A stretch of 64,000 nt of DNA, taken from the NCBI GenBank assembly GCA_947626135.1, contig CANQQZ010000004.1:1-64000 (forward strand), given 5' to 3'. The position numbers and the translations under genes are program-made. Below, piece after piece: positions 6,826 to 16,683 of the stretch (positions within the stretch are counted from its first letter, which is position 1; each line of letters starts with the position of its first letter). This stretch comes from an uncultured Clostridia bacterium (GTDB lineage: Bacteria > Bacillota > Clostridia > UBA1381). The notes beneath the pieces were generated by a model. The model had not been told where the DNA came from, did not search any database, and saw only the letters and a list, made by a program, of their open reading frames with translations.

Positions 6826-9800
6826 ATGAAATATTCGGAACTGATCAGCTTTAATCCGATTGAGGATATTATCCAGCTCACATCTGCCGACGACGCGGAT
6901 AAAGCCCGTGAATATGTCAAAACCTATATGATGTCCGATACAATGGCGCAAAATCTCCGCATGGCTGTTATAGACCAGCTGCAAATGGATGAAGTGATTG
7001 ACAACAAGGGCGTTCTTGTCGTCGGCAACTACGGAACCGGCAAATCGCACCTGATGTCTGTAATTTCGGCGGTCGCAAATGATGAGAGCAATCTTCGCTA
7101 CCTGCAAAATGCCGGATTTGCCGAAAGCATGAAGCGGATCGCGGGCAAATTTGAGGTCCTTCGTATTGAGATCGGCGGCGTAACGATGCCGCTGCGCGAG
7201 ATCCTGTTCGGCTTTATCCGGGACGATTTTAATGCGCGGGGCATTTCATTCGATATACCGGACTTTAATACCGTAAGAGATAACAAAAAACTCATACGGG
7301 ATATGATGCTTGCCTTTTCGGAAAAGTATCCCGGCAAGGGCTACTTAATTGTGGTGGACGAATTTTTATCATATTTATCCTCCCGCGACGAGCGCGAAAT
7401 CGTATTGGATCTGGAATTTTTCAGGGCATTGGGCGAGATGTGCTCCAAATCAAATCTTCGCGTAATTTTTGGCGTTCAGGAAAAAATATTCGATAATCCG
7501 CGCTTTAGCTTCGTATCCGATACGCTGAAGCATGTCAGCGATCGTTTCACGCAGATTATCATAACCAAGGAGGCGACGTCCTACGTCGTATCCGAGCGCA
7601 TCCTTAAAAAAACGCCCGGGCAAAAAGCCTTCATCCGCGCTCATCTCGAAAAATTCTGCAAGCTTTATACGGGCATGTCATCGAAGCTGGACGACTTTGT
7701 GGATCTCTTCCCGATCCACCCCTCGTACATAGATGTGTTCAATAAGCTTTATCTTATCGAGCACCGCCATATTTTGAAAAATATATCATTGGCAATAAAA
7801 AATATTTTCGATACGGATGTGCCGGAGGACGCGCCCGGCATTATCTCCTTTGACGATTACTGGCACTCCATAAAATCCAACGGTATGCTTAAGAGCGACG
7901 TTACAATCAGCCGCGTCGTAAACGCCGGCGGACAATTGGAGGATATCATAAACCGTTCGTTTCCCAAGGAGGCATACAAGCCCCTGGCAATCAAGATTAT
8001 CTATGCGCTCTGTGTGCATCGCCTGACCACCGACGGGCTGGATGTACCGTTCGGTCTGACCGCGGAAAATCTAAAGGACGACCTTTGCCTGCATCTTCCG
8101 ATGCCGGAGCAGGACGCCGATTTTCTTCTCAGTATCGTAAAGGTTACTCTTCAGGATATCATGACCACCGTCTCCGGTCAGTTCATCATCTTCAACGACG
8201 CCAATCGTCAATATTTCATTGACGTGGACAAGGTGGTGGACTACGACGAAAAAATCAGGCAGAAGGCGTCTCTGATGGCTGACGGCGAGCTTAACCGTTA
8301 TTTCTACCGGGTGGTTTACAACTGCCTGGAGTGGGATAAAAAACCATACGTTTCCGGCTTTAATATCTATGAACACGATTTAAACTGGGAATCTCACAAT
8401 ATATTCCGCGAGGGCTATCTGTTTATGGGGCTCCCGGGAGAACGCAGCACGGCGCAGCCGGAACGGGACTTCTACATTCATATCATGCCGCCGTATACTG
8501 ATGTGCGGATAAACACCGCCGACTCAGACGATGAGGTGTATTTTTACCTAAAGTCCGGCGATGATTTTAAAGAAACAATATCGCTGTTTTCCGCCGCCTC
8601 CAGCCTTGCGGACATCAGCGAAGGAAAGGATAAAAATGCCTATCTTAACAAGGCGGACATGCTTCGAAAAATTCTGGTCAGGCATCTGAACGAAAACAGA
8701 AATACCTGTTTTGAAGTGGCTTATAAGGGCGAGAGCTATCAGCTGCTCGAGCTTCTTAAAGGCTGCCGCGGGACGGATTCCCTCGGCGATACTATCGACC
8801 TTGCCTCCTCCGTTTGCCTGGACGAATATTTTAACGCGGCTTATCCCGATTTCCCGGTAATGAAAACCAAAATCACACGAAGAAACATAGCTGAAAATGT
8901 CAGATCGGCCATTGACCATTTTGCGGGACGGAAAACTCAGCAGTCCGTACAAATTCTGCAAAGCTTCGGGATACTCGACGGCGATAAGATCCGTCCGGAG
9001 GGATCGAAATATGCCTCTTACTACATCAACATGGTCAGGGCTCTGCCTCCTCAGGGAGTTTTAAATTATTCCGATATCTTTGAACAGCAGGGACTTTGGC
9101 AGGTCGATAAGAAATTCCGCATCTGGCATATATTTACTCCGATAATTTTTCTGTCGATGGTTTATGCGGGATACTGCGTGATTACACTGAATAACGGTCA
9201 GACGATTACCGCGTCCGCCCTGGATATGGTCCCGAAAATCAACGCGGCGCAGCTTTATGAATTCAGGTATCTTTCCAGACCCGCGCAGATTTCCGTCGCA
9301 GAGCTTAAAAAGCTGTTTGATGCGCTGAACATCAATCCCGCATTGCTTGATAATCCGAACGACCGCGAAAAGGGAGTTGAGGAGCTGCTGAAAAGGGCTC
9401 AGGAGCTCTGCAATTGCGCGGTTCTTTGCGAGCACAGGTTAGAGGACGATTTTGAGCTGTGGGGCGAGCCCCTGGTCAGCCCGCAGGTTATGCAAATGAT
9501 GCGCATCGCCTGCGCAGCCGTAAAAAAAGAATTCGGCAATTACCCGTCCCGCTTCAATACTCCAGCAAAGCTGAGCAATTTCAGGCTTTCGACCGATCAG
9601 GTGGAGGAGCTGGCTGAAAATATCAGGCTGCTGTCGCTCATTCCCGAATATGTAACCTTCAAGACGGATTGCTCCCCGGAGGTCGCTTATATTTCCGGGA
9701 TCGAATACATAGATCTCGGCACGGCGATAAAATCCGACATTGAAAACGCGAAAGCGCGCTTCCGCGATATCCGCGGCGGTATTTTAAACGGCGCAGCCGG

Positions 9801-10506
9801 CAGCGCGGCGGCGCGAACGGTCTGTGACGAGCTTGAAAAAATCAAGGAAAAATACATAGGCATATATTTCGAGGCTCACAAGAGAAAACGCCTCGGCATA
9901 AGCGATGCGAAGCGTGTGGCTGCCGTTCGCGAAAGCCGGAAGCTGTATAATCTTCGCAGTCTGCGCCGTATCGATATCCTGTCCGGCGCAAAGCTGACTG
10001 AGATTGAGCGGGAGCTTGCCTCCTTAAGGGTCTGCTATGATCTGACTCCCGCGGAGCTGAAGCAGAATCCCGTTTGCCCGCACTGCCGCTACAGCCTCGA
10101 GGATAAAACAAAAGATATATACGGTCAGCCGGATAACATTGAACGCCGCATTGACGAGCTGACTGCCGAATGGACAAAAATGCTTCTTGGCACCATCTCC
10201 GACCCGCTCGTATCCGGTCAGAAGAAATATCTGAACGCAAAGCAGGTCAGAGTAATTGACGATTTCGCAGCCTCAGGCGAGCTTCCCGGGCTTGTTGACG
10301 ATTTCTTCGTTGCCTGCATTCAGGCGCTGCTTAAAAACTATGAGCCCGTTGTTATAGAGGCTGAAAACCTGATGCAAATGCTGGAGCAGCTTCCTCCTAT
10401 GGATGAAGCGTCCTTTAAGGCGAAGCTAAACGACATGATTTCGGCTTATACTGCGGGCAAGGACGCCTCCACTCTCCGCATCACAGTCAAGAGAAGGGAA
10501 GGATAA
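6826..10506 (+). CDS. brxC: BrxC/PglY-family P-loop ATPase (DUF6079)
   Basis: 1226 residues, the usual size of BrxC. Start is the ATG at 6826 with AGGAGG (6810-6815) upstream; an in-frame ATG at 6796 lacks a site. Walker A is GNYGTGKS at residues 67-74, Walker B is YLIVVDEF with D178/E179, and FGVQEKIFDNPRFSF follows as a sensor-like segment. The rest is a long helical body; a CPHC pair near residue ~1085 suggests a small zinc-binding or structural element, though a second pair is not evident. BrxC is the large ATPase common to all BREX types and works with the methylase and PglZ to restrict phage DNA replication without degrading the host. The gene is separated from pglX by only 3 nt. Confidence 0.85.
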   Translation: MKYSELISFNPIEDIIQLTSADDADKAREYVKTYMMSDTMAQNLRMAVIDQLQMDEVIDNKGVLVVGNYGTGKSHLMSVISAVANDESNLRYLQNAGFAESMKRIAGKFEVLRIEIGGVTMPLREILFGFIRDDFNARGISFDIPDFNTVRDNKKLIRDMMLAFSEKYPGKGYLIVVDEFLSYLSSRDEREIVLDLEFFRALGEMCSKSNLRVIFGVQEKIFDNPRFSFVSDTLKHVSDRFTQIIITKEATSYVVSERILKKTPGQKAFIRAHLEKFCKLYTGMSSKLDDFVDLFPIHPSYIDVFNKLYLIEHRHILKNISLAIKNIFDTDVPEDAPGIISFDDYWHSIKSNGMLKSDVTISRVVNAGGQLEDIINRSFPKEAYKPLAIKIIYALCVHRLTTDGLDVPFGLTAENLKDDLCLHLPMPEQDADFLLSIVKVTLQDIMTTVSGQFIIFNDANRQYFIDVDKVVDYDEKIRQKASLMADGELNRYFYRVVYNCLEWDKKPYVSGFNIYEHDLNWESHNIFREGYLFMGLPGERSTAQPERDFYIHIMPPYTDVRINTADSDDEVYFYLKSGDDFKETISLFSAASSLADISEGKDKNAYLNKADMLRKILVRHLNENRNTCFEVAYKGESYQLLELLKGCRGTDSLGDTIDLASSVCLDEYFNAAYPDFPVMKTKITRRNIAENVRSAIDHFAGRKTQQSVQILQSFGILDGDKIRPEGSKYASYYINMVRALPPQGVLNYSDIFEQQGLWQVDKKFRIWHIFTPIIFLSMVYAGYCVITLNNGQTITASALDMVPKINAAQLYEFRYLSRPAQISVAELKKLFDALNINPALLDNPNDREKGVEELLKRAQELCNCAVLCEHRLEDDFELWGEPLVSPQVMQMMRIACAAVKKEFGNYPSRFNTPAKLSNFRLSTDQVEELAENIRLLSLIPEYVTFKTDCSPEVAYISGIEYIDLGTAIKSDIENAKARFRDIRGGILNGAAGSAAARTVCDELEKIKEKYIGIYFEAHKRKRLGISDAKRVAAVRESRKLYNLRSLRRIDILSGAKLTEIERELASLRVCYDLTPAELKQNPVCPHCRYSLEDKTKDIYGQPDNIERRIDELTAEWTKMLLGTISDPLVSGQKKYLNAKQVRVIDDFAASGELPGLVDDFFVACIQALLKNYEPVVIEAENLMQMLEQLPPMDEASFKAKLNDMISAYTAGKDASTLRITVKRREG

Positions 10507-10509
10507 ACA

Positions 10510-13077
10510 ATGAAAAAGCGCAGTATCACGAAGGAGGATATAGATACGATCAGGAATGTCGAAGGCTTCCCGATTGGCAGCGATGAGGACATCATCGCTC
10601 TTTCCGATGCGCCTTATTATACAGCCTGCCCGAATCCTTTTATCGAAGCGTTCGTCCGCGAAAAGGGGACCCCCTATAACGAGACTGATGACGATTATCA
10701 CAGAGAGCCGTTCGCTGCGGACGTCCGCGAAGGGAAAAAGGACCCCGTTTATAACGCTCACAGCTATCATACCAAGGTGCCGTATAAGGCTATCATGCGC
10801 TATATAATGCACTATACAAACCCGGGGGATATTGTTTTCGACGGTTTTTGCGGTACCGGTATGACCGGAGTTGCCGCTCAAATGTGCGGCAGCGGCAATC
10901 GTTCTCTTGAATTTGAATTTGCCGGCGGATTTCCGGATAAACGATGGGGCAAAAGGCGCGCGGTTATAAGCGATCTCTCCCCCGCCGCCTCATATATATC
11001 CTCCGTTTATAACACAGCCGTTGACACACGGGAATTCAAGCGTGCCTTTGACCGGATTTTTAAAAAGGTACACGGGGAATGCGCCCGGATGTATGAAACC
11101 AATAACGGGAACGGCAAAAAATGTCATATAAATTACACTGTATACTCAGACGTTTTTATCTGCCCTCATTGCGGAAACGAGCTCGTGTTCTGGGACTGCG
11201 CCGTGGACAAGGAAACCGGAAGCGTCAAAACAAAATTTCAGTGCCCGTCATGTATGGCTGAGCTCGAAAAAAAGAATTGCGAAAGATCGATCGAATCATA
11301 TTATGACGCAGCCGTCGGAGAGGTCGTGAGCACCACCAGACAGGTTCCGGTTCTTATCGCGTATCGGGATTATGACGGAGAGCATACAAAAACGCCCGAT
11401 GATGAGGATCTCAGGCTTATTGCCAAAATCCAAAGCTCCGTGATCCCTTACTGGTACCCGACGGACCTTATGATGGGCATCGGCGGAAAATGGGGCGACA
11501 GCTGGCGCGCCGGATATCACTGCGGCATAACCAGGGTCCACCATTTTTTCACAAAAAGAAACCTGTTCGTTCTCGCAGCCTTGTGGGATTCGATCATGCG
11601 CGTGGAAAATAAGGATATCCGCACGGCTTTGATGTCGGTGGTCACGGGTGTGATGCAGGGCGTCAGCAAGCTTCAGCGGTTCAGGCTGAACTCGGGCTTT
11701 CCCAATATGATTCTGTCGGGAACGCTTTACATCGGCTCCATGATTCGGGAATGGAATGTCCTTGACTGGGTTCAGGGAAAATATCGCGCAATTGAAAAGC
11801 TGAAAAATACCATAGCGGAGTTTTCATCCGAGGACCGCATTATCAGCACAAATTCACTTACACAGACAAATGTCCCGGATGATTCCGTCGATTACATTTT
11901 TACCGACCCGCCGTTCGGCGACAACCTTATGTATTCGGAACTCAGCTTCATATGGGAAGCGTGGTTAAGGACGGCGACAAATAACAAAACCGAAGCAATC
12001 ATGAATAATTCTCAGCACAAGGGTCTTGTTGAATATCAGACGCTTATGACAAAATGCTTTGGGGAGTATTACCGTGTATTAAAGCCCGGGCGCTGGATGA
12101 CCGTGGAATTTCACAACTCCAAAAACGCCGTGTGGAATGCGATCCAGGAAAGCCTCAGCCGCGCGGGATTCATTATTGCCGACGTAAGGACGCTCGACAA
12201 AAAGCAGAGCTCATATACTCAGATAAAGAACACGGCGGCGGTCAAACAGGATTTGGTCATTTCCGCATACAAGCCGAAAAATAAGTTCACCCGGGAATTC
12301 CGCCTGAAGGCGGGAACAGAGGAAACCGCATGGGCATTCGTGCGTCAGCATTTGTCCAACGTCCCCGTAGCAGTCGGCTCCGATAAAAACGGCAGACTTG
12401 ATATCGTCGCCGAGAGACAGGCATTCGTCCTGTTCGACCGCATGGTAGCGTACCACATTATGCAGGGAATTGCCGTTCCTCTTGACGCGTCAGCCTTTTA
12501 TAAGGGGCTCGACGAGCGTTTTTTAAAACGCGACAATATGTACTTCCTTCCCCATCAGGTGAACGAATATGACATGGCGCGGGCGGTAAGCGATATCGAA
12601 CCGCTGCAATTCAATCTTTTCGTATCCGATGAAAAATCCGCTATCGGCTGGCTGTACCGGCAGCTTGACCCGGACAGCGGCGAGGGTCCGCAGGCATACC
12701 GTGAGCTTATGCCCAAATTCATGCAGGAGCTTAAAGCGGTTGACAAACGCGAAAAAATGCCGGAGCTCTCCGTTATTCTGGAGGAGAACTTCCTAAAGGA
12801 TGACAAGGGACGCTGGTATATCCCCGACCTGACCAGGAGCGGCGATATCGCAAAATTGCGCGAAAAAAATCTGCTGAAGGAATTTCATGAATATCAGTCC
12901 TCCGGTGGCAGCCTCAAAATATTCAGATCCGAAGCCATCCGCGCCGGCTTTGCAAAGCTCTGGAAGGATAACGACTATCAGGCTATAATAGACATGGCAA
13001 AGCGCCTGCCCGAGGAAACGATTCGGGAGGACAGCAGCCTTTTGATGTACTACGATATAAGCCTGAGCAGAGTATAA
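10510..13077 (+). CDS. pglX: BREX adenine-specific DNA methyltransferase (PglX of the type 3 kind)
   Basis: 855 residues. Motif I is FDGFCGTGMTG (110-120) and the catalytic motif IV is TDPPFG (465-470), the DPPF variant expected for N6-adenine or related amino methylases. A zinc-ribbon insertion with C218-x2-C221 and C245-x2-C248 lies between them, as in the DUF1156-type DNA methylases that act as PglXI in type 3 BREX rather than the larger PglX of type 1. The order of motifs (I before IV) is beta/alpha type. It would mark host DNA at one strand of a non-palindromic site so that the system spares self. It sits 3 nt after brxC and 64 nt before pglZ, which is exactly where brxHII would be expected in a canonical type 3 locus. 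Confidence 0.85.
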   Translation: MKKRSITKEDIDTIRNVEGFPIGSDEDIIALSDAPYYTACPNPFIEAFVREKGTPYNETDDDYHREPFAADVREGKKDPVYNAHSYHTKVPYKAIMRYIMHYTNPGDIVFDGFCGTGMTGVAAQMCGSGNRSLEFEFAGGFPDKRWGKRRAVISDLSPAASYISSVYNTAVDTREFKRAFDRIFKKVHGECARMYETNNGNGKKCHINYTVYSDVFICPHCGNELVFWDCAVDKETGSVKTKFQCPSCMAELEKKNCERSIESYYDAAVGEVVSTTRQVPVLIAYRDYDGEHTKTPDDEDLRLIAKIQSSVIPYWYPTDLMMGIGGKWGDSWRAGYHCGITRVHHFFTKRNLFVLAALWDSIMRVENKDIRTALMSVVTGVMQGVSKLQRFRLNSGFPNMILSGTLYIGSMIREWNVLDWVQGKYRAIEKLKNTIAEFSSEDRIISTNSLTQTNVPDDSVDYIFTDPPFGDNLMYSELSFIWEAWLRTATNNKTEAIMNNSQHKGLVEYQTLMTKCFGEYYRVLKPGRWMTVEFHNSKNAVWNAIQESLSRAGFIIADVRTLDKKQSSYTQIKNTAAVKQDLVISAYKPKNKFTREFRLKAGTEETAWAFVRQHLSNVPVAVGSDKNGRLDIVAERQAFVLFDRMVAYHIMQGIAVPLDASAFYKGLDERFLKRDNMYFLPHQVNEYDMARAVSDIEPLQFNLFVSDEKSAIGWLYRQLDPDSGEGPQAYRELMPKFMQELKAVDKREKMPELSVILEENFLKDDKGRWYIPDLTRSGDIAKLREKNLLKEFHEYQSSGGSLKIFRSEAIRAGFAKLWKDNDYQAIIDMAKRLPEETIREDSSLLMYYDISLSRV

Positions 13078-13141
13078 ACCGCTTATAAAGCAAATGGGTA
13101 TACCGCAGACCGGTAATTCCCGAAGGATTGGAGGCGCAGCG

Positions 13142-14605
13142 ATGTTTGCGGATTATTTGTTTGAAAAATCGTCAGCCGAATTTTCGGACCGCATAATTCT
13201 GATTGACCAGGATAAGCTTGACGATAAAACAAAATACAGCGATTACTTCGCGGCGCGCGGCTTCCGCGTTATACGATACAAAGACGATTTGCATCTGCGT
13301 CTGGAGCATGATGACGCCGTTTCGGGCAATGACGGCAAATTCCTTCTGATTGCCGGTAAACACAGCTATATCCCATATGATGTGCTTAAGCGGTTCCGGA
13401 GCTTTACCGCCTCCGTATCCAATCTGTTTCCGATGCTTAATGCGGCAGCCGTTAAGGAAGCGAAAAAAATAGATTACGACCTTTTGTCTATCGCTTACAA
13501 AAGCAATTTTTCGGATTTGCGCAGATATCGGGCTGCCGGGCAATTTATCAGCAATGTGGTCTACAGCCGCAGCAATATCGAAAAGTATCTGCGCATAAAA
13601 AATGACGAAATGCACAGGATTGCAGCCGGGGCACGCAATTACAAGGATTGGTTTTGCGCCGCGAATTTAAAGGCGGCTGTTGACAGCATGGCGGCTGAAT
13701 ACGATATTGAAGCGGAAACGGACGATATTCATTCGAAATTCGCCGATTTCATTCTTTCGCAATACGGGAAGCTTTCTTCCGTAATTGACAGAGACAGTCC
13801 CGTGCTTGTCAGCCGCGCAATGGATTACATGCATTACAGCAGCGATAAGTTCGTTATTATTGTCATGGACGGCATGTCGGAATTTGACTGGCGGATCATT
13901 TCGCAGAGCTTCGACGGCATACGATATGAAAAATCGGACGTTTACGCCATGATACCGACTACCACGTCTGTTTCCCGGCAATGCCTGCTTTCCGGCAAAT
14001 ATCCGAGCCGGCTGGCTGAGCCCTGGAATCAGAGCAGGGAAAGATCCGAGTTTACCGAATGCGCGCAGAGCATGGGATATTCTCCGGAGCAGATAGGATA
14101 CGAGCGCGGATTTGACGCGGATTTCAGCGCCTTTGTAAAATGCGCCGCCGTAATCATTAACGATGTGGACGATATGGTCCACGCTCAGATACACGGGCGT
14201 CCCGGCATGTTTAATGACGTCGGCATTCTGGCTAAACAGGGAAAGCTGGTAAAGCTGGTGAAACGGCTTTTGAAAAAAGGCTTTGACGTCTATATTTCCT
14301 CCGACCACGGCAATACACCATGTATAGGTATGGGAAGGCTTATGAAAACGGGGGTCGAAATTGAAACGAAAAGCCGCAGGATGCTTGTTTTAAAGGATTT
14401 CGCAGACAAGCAGGCGCTTATGACCAAATATCCGGTTATTGACTTTCCCAAATATTTTTTAAACAAGGATTTTGATTATTTGATTTGCGGCGCGGGAAGC
14501 TCCTTCGACGCGCGCGGCGAATCCATTATGAGCCACGGCGGAATCACCTCTGACGAGGTAATAGTTCCGTTTATAAAAATAAAGGCGGTGAAGAACAATG
14601 GCTAA
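13142..14605 (+). CDS. pglZ: PglZ, alkaline-phosphatase-superfamily BREX protein
   Basis: 487 residues from the ATG at 13142, chosen for GGAGG at 13130-13134; an in-frame ATG at 13094 has none. The phosphatase-like core is clear: VIIVMDGMSEFDW with D243, the nucleophile-type segment IPTTTSVSRQCLLSG (271-285), VIINDVDDMVHAQ with Asp pair, and the metal-binding SDHGN at 387-391. The end SHGGITSDEVIVPFI matches the typical PglZ C-terminus. At 487 residues it is shorter than many PglZ proteins, mostly by lacking an extended N-terminal region. PglZ is the signature protein of BREX; its biochemical reaction in the system is not settled. It overlaps the next gene by 8 nt. Confidence 0.88.
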   Translation: MFADYLFEKSSAEFSDRIILIDQDKLDDKTKYSDYFAARGFRVIRYKDDLHLRLEHDDAVSGNDGKFLLIAGKHSYIPYDVLKRFRSFTASVSNLFPMLNAAAVKEAKKIDYDLLSIAYKSNFSDLRRYRAAGQFISNVVYSRSNIEKYLRIKNDEMHRIAAGARNYKDWFCAANLKAAVDSMAAEYDIEAETDDIHSKFADFILSQYGKLSSVIDRDSPVLVSRAMDYMHYSSDKFVIIVMDGMSEFDWRIISQSFDGIRYEKSDVYAMIPTTTSVSRQCLLSGKYPSRLAEPWNQSRERSEFTECAQSMGYSPEQIGYERGFDADFSAFVKCAAVIINDVDDMVHAQIHGRPGMFNDVGILAKQGKLVKLVKRLLKKGFDVYISSDHGNTPCIGMGRLMKTGVEIETKSRRMLVLKDFADKQALMTKYPVIDFPKYFLNKDFDYLICGAGSSFDARGESIMSHGGITSDEVIVPFIKIKAVKNNG

Positions 14606-15311
14606 GGCTGTCGGTCTGTCCAGAAAAATTAAACTGCAATGGCTGAATAAGGCAGTCGATTTTCTCGGCGAAGGTCTGACTGAGGACGAGTATAAAGAGA
14701 AGATGAACGAATACCTTTCGTTTGAAATAAAAAGCCCGACCGTACTGCGCAAAACAAGAGAGATTTTGATGCATGTATGGTTTTACGACGATAATCCGGA
14801 TATAACAGACCTCCGGCGGGACGCCGCCGAGCTTATCGGGCGCTGTCCGGATTATGACGCGGCGATCCACTGGTGTATGCTTATGGCTGTTTATCCCGTA
14901 TTTGCGGACATATGCAAAATTATGGGCAGAATAGCGGAATTTAACGATATTATTACCCTGAGCATGCTTAAGCGGAAGCTGTATGATGAATGGGGAGAGC
15001 GGTCTACGCTCTGTCATTCCGCGGATAAGATTATTGCTACCGTTAAGGAGCTCGGCGCGATCCGCGCGGTCAAGCCGGGAAGCTACGCAGTCATCAGGCG
15101 CAGGGTAAACGTACCGGAGGCGGTGGCTTTCATGCTTCGTGCGGCTATGAAAACCGACGGCGGCAGCTATTATTCTTTTATGGATTTGAATTCCTTTGAC
15201 GCTCTTTATCCGTTTGAATATACAGTCTCCGGGGAAACGCTTATGTCGGACGGTCATTTTGTTATAACAAGCTTCGGCGGAGAAATGTCGGCGGCGCTCA
15301 GGAGCTGCTGA
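14598..15311 (+). CDS. BrxA-like protein (DUF1819 type)
   Basis: 237 residues, starting 8 nt inside pglZ (site AAAGGCGGTGAAG upstream), so translationally coupled. It is helical and soluble-looking despite the old family label of inner-membrane protein. The order of features fits DUF1819/BrxA: an N-terminal winged-helix-like part (FLGEGLTEDEYKEKM...SPTVLRKTREILMHV), a central segment with CMLMAVYPVFADICKIMG, and a second DNA-binding-like part (LYDEWGERSTLCHSADKIIATVKELGAI). BrxA is the last gene of type 3 BREX loci, which agrees with its place here. The assignment rests on architecture and context; I cannot confirm it by profile search. Confidence 0.6.
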   Translation: MAKAVGLSRKIKLQWLNKAVDFLGEGLTEDEYKEKMNEYLSFEIKSPTVLRKTREILMHVWFYDDNPDITDLRRDAAELIGRCPDYDAAIHWCMLMAVYPVFADICKIMGRIAEFNDIITLSMLKRKLYDEWGERSTLCHSADKIIATVKELGAIRAVKPGSYAVIRRRVNVPEAVAFMLRAAMKTDGGSYYSFMDLNSFDALYPFEYTVSGETLMSDGHFVITSFGGEMSAALRSC

Positions 15312-15406
15312 AGCGCCGGCATAACGGATATATATCCGCGTGTAGGTATCAAACAGGATCGGACGGCGGACGAGCCGTCAGGGCTGAATATGCAGGGAGG
15401 AAAACA

Positions 15407-16603
15407 ATGCTGAAAGGAAAATTTATAGTAATAGGCGTCACCGGCGGCATCGCCGCCTACAAAATACCCAATCTTGCGCGGAGGCTCATAAAGGCGGGAG
15501 CCGATGTGCAGGTAATAATGACAAAAAACGCGGAAAATTTTATAAATCCGTTCACCTTTGAAACGCTTACTAAGCGCAAATGTCTCACGGATACGTTCGA
15601 CCGCAATTTTGAGTACAGCGTCGAGCACGTGGCGCTGGCAAAAGCCGCGGACGCGTTTATCGTGTCGCCCGCAACCGCGAATGTAATCGGAAAGATTGCG
15701 GGCGGGATCGCCGACGACATGCTTACCACGACGATTATGGCGTGTACGTGCCCGAAAATAATCGCGCCCGCGATGAACCATAATATGTACCACAACCCGA
15801 TCGTACAGGAGAATATCGACTACCTCGCCCATCTTGGCTATGAAATAATCGAGCCGGAAAACGGTATGCTTGCCAACGGCGATGTCGGCGACGGGCGTAT
15901 GCCGGACGAGAAAACCTTGTTCGACTATATCGAACGGAGCATTTCGCACGAAAAGGATATGTCGGGGAAAACTGTGCTCGTGACGGCGGGCGCAACCCGG
16001 GAGTCTATCGACCCGGTACGATTTATCACCAATCATTCAAGCGGCAAAATGGGACTTGCCGCCGCAAAGGCGGCGGCGGCGCGCGGCGCTGACGTTACGG
16101 TCGTAAAAGCCGCGTCGCAGGTCGTTTTCCCGAGATATCTGAATGTGGTCGAGGCAATATCGGCGGAGGATATGTATAATGAGGTTATCAAGCGCGCAGA
16201 CGCGGATATAATAATAAAGGCGGCGGCTGTGTCCGACTATACCCCCGCCGAGAAATCGGAAAACAAGCTGAAAAAATCGGACGGCGGCATGTCTGTCGCC
16301 CTTAAGCGCACAAAGGACATACTGAAGGCTCTCGGCGAAAATAAGCGCGCGGGTCAGCTCATATGCGGCTTTTCTATGGAAACGGAAAACGTGATAGAAA
16401 ATTCCCGAAAAAAGCTCGAGTCCAAAAACGCGGATATGATAGCGGCGAACAGCCTCAGAACAGAGGGCGCGGGCTTCGGCTCGGACACAAACGTGATTAC
16501 GCTTATAACCCGCTCCGGAATAACCGAGCTCCCGAAAATGACAAAGGACGAGGCGGCGCACAGGATTTTCGACGAGCTTCTCAAATTAAATAAATTTATG
16601 TGA
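15407..16603 (+). CDS. coaBC: Bifunctional phosphopantothenoylcysteine decarboxylase / phosphopantothenate-cysteine ligase
   Basis: 398 residues, full length for CoaBC, two steps of coenzyme A synthesis. The N-terminal flavin decarboxylase (CoaC) has GVTGGIAAYK (residues 7-16), active-site region with HVALAKAADAFIVSPATANVIGK and the PAMNHNM motif. The C-terminal CTP-dependent ligase (CoaB) starts at VLVTAGATRESIDPVRFITN, followed by SSGKMG and KKSDGGMSVALKRTKDIL, which carries the lysine-rich motif. AGGGAGG is 8 nt upstream of the ATG. It lies 95 nt after brxA with only a weak GC hairpin (15362-15379) between; it marks the return to core genome. A perfect terminator follows. Confidence 0.95.
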   Translation: MLKGKFIVIGVTGGIAAYKIPNLARRLIKAGADVQVIMTKNAENFINPFTFETLTKRKCLTDTFDRNFEYSVEHVALAKAADAFIVSPATANVIGKIAGGIADDMLTTTIMACTCPKIIAPAMNHNMYHNPIVQENIDYLAHLGYEIIEPENGMLANGDVGDGRMPDEKTLFDYIERSISHEKDMSGKTVLVTAGATRESIDPVRFITNHSSGKMGLAAAKAAAARGADVTVVKAASQVVFPRYLNVVEAISAEDMYNEVIKRADADIIIKAAAVSDYTPAEKSENKLKKSDGGMSVALKRTKDILKALGENKRAGQLICGFSMETENVIENSRKKLESKNADMIAANSLRTEGAGFGSDTNVITLITRSGITELPKMTKDEAAHRIFDELLKLNKFM

Positions 16604-16610
16604 TAACAAA

Positions 16611-16646
16611 GAGGGGAATTGCTTTTTTAAGCAATTCCCCTCTTAT
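16611..16646. terminator. Strong terminator after coaBC
   Basis: GAGGGGAATTGCTT (16611-16624) pairs perfectly with AAGCAATTCCCCTC (16629-16642). It separates the convergent coaBC and phosphomutase genes. Confidence 0.9.
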
Positions 16647-16683
16647 ATCAAGAAGGTTTTAATGAAAAATAAAGCTGAATTTA

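Noticed and set aside
13667-14308. 213-residue ORF antisense to pglZ (and similar long antisense frames in brxC, coaBC, gyrB and recJ)
   Set aside because: Shadows of real genes: composition follows the codon bias of the opposite strand and no start signals are present.
15362-15379. GACGGC/GCCGTC hairpin after brxA as a terminator
   Set aside because: The stem is only 6 bp and no T tract follows, so termination before coaBC is not supported.
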